This document shows, piece after piece, positions 12,801 to 24,495 of a DNA stretch of 64,000 nt (positions are counted from its first letter, which is position 1; every line of letters begins with the position of its first letter). A program made the translations under genes and the position numbers. Source of the stretch: Darksidea phi (lineage: Eukaryota > Ascomycota > Dothideomycetes > Pleosporales > Lentitheciaceae); contig JASJFT010000198.1 in NCBI GenBank assembly GCA_030770425.1, positions 18,216-82,215 of the forward strand, given 5' to 3'. The notes beneath the pieces were generated by a model that searched no databases, was not told the origin of the DNA, and saw only the letters and a program-made list of their open reading frames with translations.

Positions 12801-13370
12801 ATATAAATAGTATATAGGAATCTTATAATAGCTAAAATAGTAAATAAAAGAAGGTTTAAGGGACTAATCCTTAAGAGAGGGGATAAAGTTTTTCTTTTAT
12901 AATAAAATCTAAAAACTAAATATCTATATAATAAACTAGATAATTTATAAATTAGACTATTTAAAATTAAAGAAAAAATAGAATTAGTTAACTATAGACT
13001 AAAGCTAGTTAAGGGTATAAGAATATATCTAGTATTCTATATATTATTACTAGAACTAGTACTAGAAGACGCTAAAGTAGCTACTAATATCGAACTTAAG
13101 GATAAGGAATACGAAGTTAAGAAAATTTAAGAACTATAAAAATTTAGATATTAGTAGAAATACTTAGTTAAATAGGTAGAATAACTTATTAACTAGAATA
13201 TATAGGAATTAATTAAGAACCTATAGGGCTACTAGAGGCTAGTTAAGTAGTATTACTAGAAGTATTTAAAGGCGGAGGCTTCTAACTATCTAAGAAAGAA
13301 AAGTTAACGGACTTATATAGTAAGGGTTACTATAGTAACTCGAGTAAGTTAGAAAAAGTAGAATATTTAG
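9850..13370 (+). pseudogene. pol: G1-b pol, RIP-inactivated
   Basis: Protease active site D-S-G-A (read N-S-R-V) at 9,879-9,890; reverse transcriptase with YLDN at 10,938-10,949, the second catalytic Asp lost by G-to-A; RNase H near 11,380-11,760; integrase near 12,060-12,950; chromodomain near 13,100-13,280 (YLVK*VE*). The frame is -1 relative to gag, so the original element probably used a -1 shift or separate translation. There are many stops at former Gln/Trp codons. The chromodomain would have bound histone H3 marks and steered insertion to heterochromatin, which fits this nest; that is known for the family, not shown here. Confidence 0.92.
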
Positions 13371-14038
13371 CTTTCTTTTACTCTAACTAATTTAGCTTTT
13401 TAAGGGATATAAGCTTATAATAGTATATTTTAGTATTACGACGTTTTAGATTCTAAAGCTACTTTAAGAGATAGACTTTATAAGTATAAAGCTTAGTTAT
13501 TTAAATAAAAATCTTATTATAGATAGAATATATAGTATCTAGTTTAGTCTAAAAATTAGATTTTTATTTATCTATCTTCGTCTAATCTCTCTTAGTTACT
13601 ACTAGGTTATACTTTAATCTATAATAGATATACTTTATATAAAAATTAAATTAAAGGTTAATATAATAAGTTCGAGAAGGCCGTATAGTATAATAATAGA
13701 AATAAGATATTAGTATAGAATAAGAATAAGTAAATAGATAATCTATAAGACGACGATAATATTTAGAATAAGTTATCGTAGAAGTCTTAGGTATTATTAG
13801 AACCTAGGAAGTTAATTAAGAATAAAGGATAATTAATTCTATATAAATAATAGATCGATTATTCTTATATATTATTAAAAGAATAGAATAACTATAGTTC
13901 TAGATAGACTATATAGTATATATACGTAGGATATAGTATAGCTTAGAAAAAGAAACCTACTAAGTAAAGGTACTATTAGCTAGAGTATAATAGATATAAT
14001 AAAATCTTTAAGGACGAAGCTTAGGAGAAGGGAGCGAG
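13371..14038 (+). other. G1-b 3' non-coding region and polypurine tract
   Basis: About 670 bp between pol and the LTR, conserved in G1-c, -d and -e but different in G1-a. No coding signal is evident. It ends with the purine tract ttaggagaagggagcgag (14,021-14,038) against the LTR. This is the region into which G1-b/c and G1-d inserted in G1-e. Confidence 0.85.
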
Positions 14039-14473
14039 TATTATAACCCTAGAATTAGAAGAATACGAGGTAAGCTTTAATAAGACTAGAATAGCTAAGC
14101 TATATTTAATTAGTAATCTAATATTATATAACTTAAAAGTTATAGAAGTTACTAAGATAACTACTTCTATAATTACTATAGAAGTTATAGAAACTATAGA
14201 AGTTATTACTTCTACTACTATTACTACTCCCTTAAGAAGTAAGGATAGGTATAAAAGAGTAGAGAATCTCTTAGACTTTTTATTTTAATTCCTTATAATT
14301 AATTTCCTTTAGTTTATCTAATATTTACGAATAAGATTAGATCTTTTTCTAAGTAATTATTCTAGTAATAAAATTTATTAACTTAATCTTAACTTATTAA
14401 AATCTAATAGTATAATAAATATACTATCGGCCCTAATCTAGATTCTATATTAAAGTATATATAATATATAATA
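14039..14473 (+). repeat. Shared middle LTR of the G1-b/G1-c array (435 bp)
   Basis: It is preceded by the polypurine tract of G1-b and followed directly by the 5' leader of G1-c (tattaactatct). It serves as 3' LTR of one unit and 5' LTR of the next, with no target duplication on either side. Confidence 0.95.
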
Positions 14474-14548
14474 TATTAACTATCTTAAATCTAGGTTACG
14501 TTAAATATAGTAATTCTATCTAGCTTATATAATACTTCTAGAGGAAGT

Positions 14549-16820
14549 ATAATAGAAGCTCTAATAACGAATCTAGCTACTCTTATTTAGTAATAAGTAG
14601 CTTAGATAGTAGAGATATAGTAAACTATAGTATTATTATAAGAAGTACTATAATAGGTAAGAGTAGAACTTAGTAGAAAAGTAAAAGTTAAGATACTTAA
14701 AAGATATAATAGTAATAAGAAAGGTCTAAAACTATTTCTTACGTAGATAGACCTATACTATTAGTTTAACTCTACTATATTTACTAGTAATTAGAATAGG
14801 ATCCTTATAGTAGGTATATATATAATAGAGAAAGTAGTAGTATAGATATAATCTCTAGTTAATAATTATATAACTAACGAAGATACTCTAATAAAATAAC
14901 GTAATAAAATAAAGGTAGTATTTATAGATTAGAACTCCTTTAAGAAATAAATATATATAGTTTTTAAAAATATTAATAAGGTCTAGTAAGTAAAGTATAA
15001 GATTTAGAGACTAAAATAAATAAAGTTAATAGAAGTCTATACTACTAAATTTAAATAACTATAGTATAAGATTAATTAGGACGATACCTCTCTTATAGTT
15101 ATATATTATAATAGACTTAAGAAAGTAGTTAAAGACGAGCTATCTAGACTTAAGAAGCTAGATAACCTAATAGAATTAATCGAGATAATAATCTATATTA
15201 ATAACTAACTATATAAATAAGTACTTAAAAAGTAAAATACTATAGAACTAGTTAGAGTCTATAAAAAGAAGTAGTTAGCTTCTAAGTATAGTTTCTATAA
15301 GGATTATAATAAAATAAATATTAATATAATCTAAGAAAAGAAATACCTAAAGAGTAAAAAATATAACTAAGATAGGAAGTTATAGAAAGTTCTAGTAGAT
15401 AAAATAAAATAATATTAAGACGAAAAAGTATATCTACGCTATAGTATATAAGAATACTTCGCTAAAGAATATAGTAATAAAAAGAAAAATATAGAAAGTT
15501 AGAACGGTATTAGATATATAAATATAATTAGATATAATAAGAAAAAAGAAATTAAGTCTAACTTAATACTTAAAATATAGTACGACGTTAGTAGGTAAAA
15601 CGAGATTAAAGAAGTTAATTAATAATAAGAAGACCTAGAGCTTAAAATAGAAGAATTAATACTCTTAGAGCTAAGAGAAGTAGCTATAGAAGATATTTTC
15701 TAATAACTAGTATATAATAAATATTAGATATATAGAACTAGCTAATATATTATAAAATACTATACTAGAGAAGTAAAACTAGTATACGTTACTAGCGAAC
15801 GAGGCTAGTAGATAATAGACTAGATCTTAAAACTCTAAGGGCTAGAAGGCTATAGGGTAACGTAGAATCGAAATAGTTTAGAATATAAAAACCTATTATT
15901 TATATAATATATAGAGGAATATAAATATTATATATAATAGAAAAAGGAAGTTATAATACTTCTTAGGGATTCTTTATATATATACCTTTAAAACGAGAAA
16001 TACTTAATAATAGGATATTATCTTTATAACTATAATAATTAGACTAAAGAATACGAAGACTAGGAATAGCTAGAATAGAATAGCTATTATAATAATAAAT
16101 ATAAAAAGTACTTTCTAATAAAATATACTATAGGGCGATAGCTACGTAGATTAACTAGGGTAGATACTAAGAACTATAAAAGAGATATTAACTATAGGGT
16201 TATATATAAGAAACCTAGTTATAAAGCCTTATATTAAATATATTATAAAAGAATATATATTCTATATCTAGTATAAAAAGAACTTATAACTAGAAGAAAA
16301 AGGAATATCTTCTATTAGAATCTTAAGAGGAGGGAATATCTTATAGAGTAGTACGAGTAATATAGTTATCTAATATAAAATAGAAATAGTTCTAAAAATC
16401 TAGAGATTAGTAGATAGCTAAGAGTACTAGGTATATAGTAGGGATATTATAATACCTAAAATAATAGAATAAATACGAAGTCTATTAACTAGAATATATC
16501 GTTATTAAATAGAGACTTAGAAGTAGAACTATAATAGATACTAAACTAAAAAATACCTTATAGAATTAGAAAAGAAAAGAATTTAAAGTTAGAGTAGTTA
16601 GGTAAATCGCTTCTCTAACGAAATACTTAAAAGCTAGAAGATACCTCTAAGAAATAGAACCTCTATAATAATAAACTAAAAAACTAGGTTATTATTAGCT
16701 ATATAAGAGTCGCGCTAATAAAAGTATTTAAAAGATAACTTTATAAATTATATAAGAAAATATCTAATAATTAACTAAGTTAAAAATAGATATACGAATT
16801 TATAGATAAAAAGTCTAAGC
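14549..16820 (+). pseudogene. gag: G1-c gag, RIP-inactivated
   Basis: Presumed start ATA at 14,549 by comparison with G1-b and in frame with the zinc knuckle at 15,431-15,472. There the first Cys codon reads TAT and the residue after the second codon position is Arg (cgc, formerly tac/tgc in the family). It is colinear with G1-b gag throughout. It is more heavily mutated than G1-b in its second half. Pol begins in the -1 frame near 16,800. Confidence 0.85.
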
Positions 16821-19800
16821 TATTATAAATAGTAGAGTAGAGTTTATACTTCTATTATTATAGATAGTAGAGGAATATAGAATTTTTTACTAAACTAAGA
16901 TAAAATCTATATAAGTAGAACTTAGAGATAAATTATCTATAGAATATAAAGGAGGTATAATTCGCCTTAAAATATAAGAAGTAATTCTAGAGGTAGAGAA
17001 TATTAGAGACTATTATAGATTCGATATTATAGAAATTAAAGATATTAATATAATTATTAGTTATAATTAGTTAGTAAAATATAATCTATAAATAGATTAG
17101 AAGTTATATAAAGTACTAGACTATAAGTAGATAGCTTAAGTTATAGGAATTAAAAGACTAAATAGATTTAGCTATAAGATCTAGTATATACCCTAAAAAG
17201 AAAAAATAGACTTAATTTTACTTTATAAGATTATAAGAATCTATAAGAAGAACTTATAGAAAGTTAGTATTATTATAGTATAAAGAGTTACGACTATATA
17301 GAAAGGACTATAACTAATAATAGCTTAAGACTATAAGAAATTCTAAAAGTTATTTAAAGAATATCCGGATATAGACTTATTAAAGTACTAAGAATAGAAT
17401 TATAAGATATATCTAAAAGAAGATATAAAGCTTAAGTCTAGACCTATATACTCGTTAATAATAGATTAATAAGAAGAATTAAAAGAGTACCTTATAAAAA
17501 ATCTAGAGAGGAGATATATTAAAGAAAGTTAGAGCTTTATAGTATTATCGATTCTATTTATTTTAAAGAAGAATAGAAAGTTACGACTTTATATAAACTA
17601 TAGATATTTAAATAATATTATAAAGAAAAATAAATATTTATTATTACTAATTAAAAAACTTATAGACTAGTTCTAAGGAGTTAAGTAGATTATAAAATTT
17701 AATATTTAAAAAGAATTCTATAAAATTTAAATAGTAAAAGGGTATAAAAAGTATATAGTATTTAAAACCCGATATAAACTCTATAAGTATAGAGTTATAC
17801 TATTTAAACTAATAAATATACTAGTAATATTTTAGTTAGTTATTAATAGGATACTAAATAAATACTTAAATATATTCTATATAGTATATCTAGATAATAT
17901 TCTTATATATAGTAAAGGGATATTAAAAGAATATAAAGAATATATAAAAAAAGTATTATAAAAGTTATAGTAGAATAAGTTACTACTTTACTTAAATAAA
18001 TATAAATTCTATAAAATAGAGATCGAATACCTAGATTTTATTATTTTATAAGAAGAAGTATCTATAGACTCTAAGAAAGTATAGACTATAAGAGAATAGT
18101 TAATTCTAATATTAGTTAAGGATATATAATTCTTTTTAGAATTTACTAACTTTTACTAGAAGTTTATTAGAGACTACTTAAAGACTATAACTCTACTTAT
18201 AGAGGTAACTAAGAAGAAAAAAAAATTTTAGTAAAACTAAAAATAATAAGAAACTTTTAATAAGTTTAAGACTCTATTTATATTAGTATTTATATTATAG
18301 ATATATAATCTAATAAAATCTCTTAAAATAAAGACGGATATATTAGATTATATACTAGAAGTAATACTTATCTAATAAGAGAAAGATAAAAAATAAAGAC
18401 TAGTATTCTACTACTTATATAAGTTTAATAAAGAAGAAGTAAACTATAATATATATAATAAGAAACTTAGTACTATTATATTAGTATTCGAATAATAAAG
18501 ACTATAGCTTATAAAAGCTAAGTATAAGATTAAGATTATTATAGACTATTAGAACCTTATAAATTTTATAACTACGAAGAAACTTAATTAATAATAATTT
18601 TAATAGTTAGAATTACTAGTAGATTATAACTTTAAGATAAGTTACTAGTTAAAAATACTAAATAAAGCGACGGATACTCTTAGTAGAAGATTAGATCTTT
18701 AAGGTACCGATAAATCTATTATATATAAACTAGTTTTATAAAGAAAACCCGACGGAACTCTTATATATAACTACGCGAGGCTAGCTAAGATTATAGTAGT
18801 AGTAGATATTAAGAAAAAATAGAGAAATAAGACTCGAGAAACTATTAAGAACATTAATAGAATACTAGAGGGAGATAATATATACTTTAAAAAAAAAGAA
18901 TACTCTACTCTAATAAATAACTTAGAAATAAGACCTTATATATTACTAAGTCTAAAAGAAAACTTAATATAAGAAATCTATAAGAGTAAGATACTAAAAT
19001 ATCTAGGTATTAATAAAATAGTTAGATATATAGATAGAGAATACCTATTTACTAATATAAGAGAGAAAGTCTAGAAAGTAATAGACGACTATTTAAAATA
19101 TTCTAAGAATAAACCTAAGAGATATAAGCTCTATAGATTACTCTAACTATTAGTACTATTTATATAACTATAGACTTACGTTATAATAGACTTTATAGTA
19201 AAGTTACTACTATTATTAAAATTAGAATTAGAAAGGTTATATAATATAATTATAGTAATTATAGACTAATTAACTAAAGTAGTATACTTTATTCCGATAA
19301 ACGAAGTAATTATAGTAGAAAATATAGCTTATAAGGTTAAGAGAATACTTATTACTAATTATAGATTACTAGAATAAATCCTTATAAATAGGGATAAACT
19401 ATTTACTTTAAAATTTTAGAGTATATTACTTATAAAACTAGAAATTAAAAATAAGTTATTAACTAGCTTTTATTCGTAGATAGATAGTTAAATAGAACGA
19501 ACGAACTAGACTCTAGAAAAGTATTTAAGATTTTATATTAATAAGTTATAGAATAACTAAGTTAAATTACTATTAATAATATAATTAGTATATAATAGTA
19601 AGAAGTTTATAATAACTAAATACTTACTATATTATATAAACTACGGATATAAGCTAATAACTTATAAAGATCTAAAGAATATCGAAAGTATATCTACTAG
19701 GGTAGAAAAGAAGATCTATTTAATATAAGAATTATATAAAGAACTTAGTATATAGATAGTATATAGGAACCTTATAATAGTTAAAATAATAAATAAAAGA

Positions 19801-20319
19801 AGGCTTAAGAGACCGACCCTTAAAAAAGGGGATAAAATTTTCCTTTTACGATAAAATCTAAAAACTAAATATCTATATAATAAATTAGATAATTTATAAA
19901 TTAGACTATTTAAAATTAAAGAAAAAATAGGACTAGTTAACTATAGACTAAAGCTAATTAAGGGTATAAGAATATATCTAATATTCTACGTATTATTACT
20001 AGAACTAGTACTAGAAGACGCCGAAGTAGCTACTAATATCGAACTTAAGGACGAGGAATATAAGATTAAAGAAATTTAAGGATTATAGAAGTTTAGATAT
20101 TAGTAGAAATACTTAATTAAATAGATAGAATAGTCTACTAGCTAAAATATATAGGAACTAATTAAGAACCTATAAGACTACTAGAGATTAGTTAAATAGT
20201 ATTACTAGAAGTACCTAGAGGTAAAGACTCTTAACTATCTAAGAAAGAAAAGTTAATAGACTTATATAGTAAAGGTTACTATAGTAACTTAAGTAAGTTA
20301 GAAGAAGTAGAATATTTAG
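16800..20319 (+). pseudogene. pol: G1-c pol, RIP-inactivated
   Basis: Protease D-S-G (N-S-R) at 16,828-16,836; reverse transcriptase YLDN at 17,887-17,898; RNase H near 18,320-18,700; integrase near 19,000-19,890; chromodomain near 20,050-20,220 (YLIK*IE*). It is the same frame throughout (positions giving remainder 1 on division by 3) and has the same length as G1-b pol, so no indel of note separates the two tandem copies. Confidence 0.91.
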
Positions 20320-20987
20320 TTTCCTCTTACTCTAACTAATCTAGCTCCTTAAGGGATATAAGCTTATAACGATATATTTTAGTATTATAATACTCTAGGT
20401 CCCGAAGTTACTTTAAGAGACGAGCTTTATAAGTATAAAGTTTAGCTATTTAAATAAAAGTCTTATTATAGGTAGAACATATAGTATCTAGTTTAGTCTA
20501 AAGGTCGAATTTCTATTTATCTACCTTTATCTAATCTCTCTTAATTATTACTAGATTATACTTTAATTTATAACGAACGTACTCTATATAAAAATTAGAC
20601 TAAAGGTTAATATAATAAGTTCGAGGAGGCCGTATAGTATAATAATAGAAATAGAGTATTAGTATAGAATAAGAATAAGTAAATAGATAATCTATAAGAT
20701 AATAATAATATTTAAAATAAGTTATTATAGGAGTTTTAAATATTATTAGAATCTAAAAAGTTAATTAAGAATAGAGGATAGTTAACCTCGTATAAACGGT
20801 AGATTAATTACTCTTATATATTACTAAAAGAATAGAATAACTATAGTTCTAGATAGGCTATATAGTACGTATACGTAGGGTACGATATAGTTTAAAAAAA
20901 GAAATCTACTAAGCGAGAATACTATTAGCTAGGGTATAGTAGATATAATAAAATCTTTAAAAACGAAGCTTAAAAGGAAGAAGTAAG
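20320..20987 (+). other. G1-c 3' non-coding region and polypurine tract
   Basis: It matches 13,371-14,038. Its purine tract (about 20,971-20,987) has lost some G to A by RIP. No gene is visible. Confidence 0.85.
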
Positions 20988-21422
20988 TATTATAACCCTA
21001 GAATTAAAAGAATATAGGATAAGCTCTAACGAGACTAGAATAGCTAAGCTATACTTAGTTAGTAATTTAATATTACGTAACTTAGAAGTTATAGAAGTTA
21101 CTAAGATAACTACTTTTATAACTACTATAGAAGTTATAAAAGCTATAGAAGTTACTACTTCTACTACTACTACTACTCTCTTAAGAAGTAAAGATAGATA
21201 TAAGAGGATAGAGAATCTCTTAGACTTTCTATTTTAATTTCTTATAGTTAATTTTCTTTAATTTATCTAATATTTACGAATAAGATTAGATCTTTTCCTA
21301 AGTAGTTATTTTAGTAATAGAATTCGTTAACTTAATCTTAATCTATTAAAATCTAATAGTATAATAAACGTATTATTAGTTCTAATCTAGATTTTATATT
21401 AAAGTATATATAATATATAATA
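20988..21422 (+). repeat. 3' LTR of G1-c (435 bp)
   Basis: Last LTR of the array, starting tattataaccc and ending tatataata. It is followed by the ctata target duplication and the resumed G1-e sequence. Confidence 0.95.
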
Positions 21423-21427
21423 CTATA

Positions 21428-21712
21428 CTTAATAGATTTCTTTTTTTAAACTATACTATACTCTACGTATACGTACTATATAGTCTATTTAGAGTTATAG
21501 TTATTCTACCTTCTTAATAATATATAAAAGTAATCGATCTACTATTTATATAGAACTAACTACCTTCTATCTTTAATTAACTTTCTAGGTCTTAATAATA
21601 CCTAAGGCTTCTATAATAACCTATTCTAAATATTATTATTATCTTATAGATTATCTATTTACTTATTCTCGTTCTATACTAATACTCTATTTCTATTATT
21701 ATATTATACGGC
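21428..21712 (-). other. G1-e 3' non-coding fragment between two insertions
   Basis: 285 bp, the reverse complement of the G1 3' non-coding region. It joins in order with 7,016-7,089 on one side and 29,102 onward on the other. It is bounded by the target duplications of the b/c array and of G1-d. Confidence 0.92.
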
Positions 21713-22147
21713 TATTATAACTCTAGGATTAGAAGAATATAGGGTAAGCTCTAATAAGATTAGAATAACTAAGCTATACTTAGTTAGTAATCTAATATTA
21801 TATAACTTAGAAGTTATAGAAGTTACTAAGATAACTACTTTTATAATTACTATAGAAGTTATAGAAGCTATAGAAGTTACTACTTCTACTATTACTACTA
21901 CTCCTTTAAGGAGTAAGAATAGGTATAAGAGAGCGGAGGATCTCTTAAACTTTCTATTTTAATTCTTTATAGTTAATTCCCTTTAGTTTATCTAATACTT
22001 ATAAATAAGATTAGATCTTTTTCTAAGTAGTTATTCTAGTAATAGAATTCGTTAACTTAACCTTAATCTATTAAAACCTAATAATATAATAAATATACTA
22101 TTAGCCCTAATCTAGATTCTATATTAAAGTATATATAATATATAATA
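21713..22147 (+). repeat. 5' LTR of G1-d (435 bp)
   Basis: Starts tattataactctagg, ends tataatatataata. Same internal layout as the other G1 LTRs. Confidence 0.95.
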
Positions 22148-22222
22148 TATTAACTATCTTAAATCTAGGTTATATTAAATATAGTAATTCTATCTAGCTT
22201 ATATAATACTTCTAGAGGAAGT

Positions 22223-24495
22223 ATAATAGAAGCTCTAATAGCGGATCTAGCTACTCTTATTTAATAATAAGTAGCTTAGATAGTAGAAATATAGTAAGCT
22301 ATAATATTACTATAAGAAGTACTATAATAGGTAAGAGTAGAACTTAGTAGGAAAGTAAAAGTTAAGATATCTAAAAGATATAATAGTAATAAAGAAGGTC
22401 TAAAGCTATTCCTTACGTAGATAGATCTATACTATTAGTTTAACTTTACTATATTTACTAGTAATTAGGATAAGATTCTTATAGTAGGTATATATATAAT
22501 AGAGAAAGTAGTAGTATAGATATAACTCCTAATCGACGATTATATAGCTAATAAAGATACTTTAATAAAATAATATAATAAAATAAAGGTAGTATTTATA
22601 GATTAGAACTTCTTTAAGGAATAAATATATATAGTCTTTAGAAATATTAATAAGATCTAGTAAGTAGAGTATAAGATTTAAAGATTAAAATAGATAAAGT
22701 TAGTAGGAGTTTATACTACTAAATTTAAATAACTATAGTATAAGATTAATTAGGATAATACCCCTCTTATAGTTATATACTATAATAGACTTAAGAAAGT
22801 AGTTAAAGACGAGCTATCTAGACTTAAGAAGCTAGATAATCTAGTAGAATTAATTAAAACGACGATTTATATTAATAACTAACTATACGAATAAGTACTT
22901 AAAAAGTAAAATACTATAGAACTAGTTAGAGTTTATAAAAAGAAGTAGTTAGCTTCTAAGTATAGTTTCTATAAGGGTTATAATAAAATAGATATTAATA
23001 TAGTTTAAAAAAAGAAATACCTAAAGAGTAAAAAATATAATTAAGATAAAAAGCTATAGAAAGTTCTAATAAATAAGATAAAATAATATTAAGACGAAAA
23101 AGTATATTTATACTATAGTATATAGGAATACTTTACTAAAGAATATAGTAATAAAAAGAAAAATATAAAAAGCTAGAATAGTACTAAACGTATAAATATA
23201 ATTAGGTATAATAAGAAAAAAGAAACTAAGTTTAACTTAATACCCAAAATATAGTACGATATTAGTAGGTAGAATAAGGTCGAAGAAGTTAATTAATAAT
23301 AAGAAGATTTAGAGCTTAAAATAGGAGAATTAATACTCTTAGAGCTAAGAGAAGTAGTTATAGAAGATATTTTCTAACGACTAGTATATAATAAATATTA
23401 AATATATAGAACTAGCTAATATATTATAAAATACTATACTAGAGAAGTAGAGCTAGTATATATTACCGGCGAATAAGACTAATAGATAATAGATTAGACC
23501 TTAAAACTCTAAGAACCGGAAGGTTATAGGGTAACGTAGAATCGAGATAGTTTAGAATATAAGAATCTACTATTTATATAATATATAGAGGAATATAAAT
23601 ATTATATATAATAAAAAAAAGAAGTTATAATACTCTCTAGGGATTCTCTATATATATACCTTTAGAATAAGGAATATCTAATAATAGAATACTATCTTTA
23701 TAACTATAATAATTAGACTAAAGAATACGAAGACTAGGGATAATTAGAATAAAATAGCTACTATAATAATAAATATAAAAAGTACTTTCTAATAAAATAT
23801 ATTATAAGGTAATAGCTACGTAGACTAACTAAAGTAGATACTAAGAACTATAAAAGAGATATTAACTATAGGGTTATATATAAGAAACCTAGTTATAAAG
23901 CCTTATATTAGATATACTATAAAAGAATATATATTCTATACCTAGTATAAAAAGAACTTATAACTAAAAAGAAAGAGGATATCTTCTATTAGAATCTTAA
24001 GAGGAGGGAATACCTTATAGAGTAGTATAAGTAATATAGTTACCTAATATAGAATAGAGATAGTTCTAAAAATCTAAAGATTAGTAGATAGCTAAGAGTA
24101 CTAGGTATATAGTAGGAATATTATAACGTCTAGAATAATAGGGTAAATATAAAGTCTATTAACTAGAATATACTATTACTAAATAGAGACCTAGAAGTAG
24201 AACTATAATAGATACTAAACTAGAAAATATCTTATAGGATTAGAAAAGAAGAGAATCTAAAGTTAGAGTAATTAGGTAAGTTACCCCTTTAATAAAATAC
24301 TTAGAAACTAGAAGATACTCCTAAGAAATAGAACCTTTATAATAATAAATTAAAAAACTAGATTATTATTAGCTATATAAGAGTCGTATTAATAAAAGTA
24401 TTTAAAAGATAACTTTACGAATTATATAAGAAAATATCTAATAACTAGCTAGATTAGAAGTAGATATATAGATTTATAGACGAAAAGTCTAAGTT
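22223..24495 (+). pseudogene. gag: G1-d gag, RIP-inactivated
   Basis: Presumed start ATA at 22,223, in frame with the CCHC zinc knuckle at 23,105-23,146 (read Y-x2-Y-x4-Y-x4-Y). A surviving CpA (cccaaa, about 23,250) leaves one residue less altered than in the sister copies. It ends about where pol begins in the -1 frame. Length and order match copies b and c. Confidence 0.85.

Larger units (their letters stand above)
7090..21422 (+). mobile_element. G1-b/G1-c tandem array: three LTRs, two internal regions
   Basis: Two G1 internal regions in direct tandem share the middle LTR: LTR (7,090-7,524), internal (7,525-14,038), LTR (14,039-14,473), internal (14,474-20,987), LTR (20,988-21,422). Each LTR is 435 bp and each LTR-to-LTR unit is 7,384 bp. 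The array as a whole is flanked by ccgta (7,085-7,089) and ctata (21,423-21,427), the same 5-bp duplication after RIP changes. No duplication flanks the middle LTR. It therefore arrived or arose as one block inside G1-e, by unequal exchange or by integration of a multimer. Confidence 0.93.

Noticed and set aside
14474..21422. G1-c as an independent insertion next to G1-b
   Set aside because: No target duplication flanks the middle LTR, and only the whole array is flanked by a matching pair.
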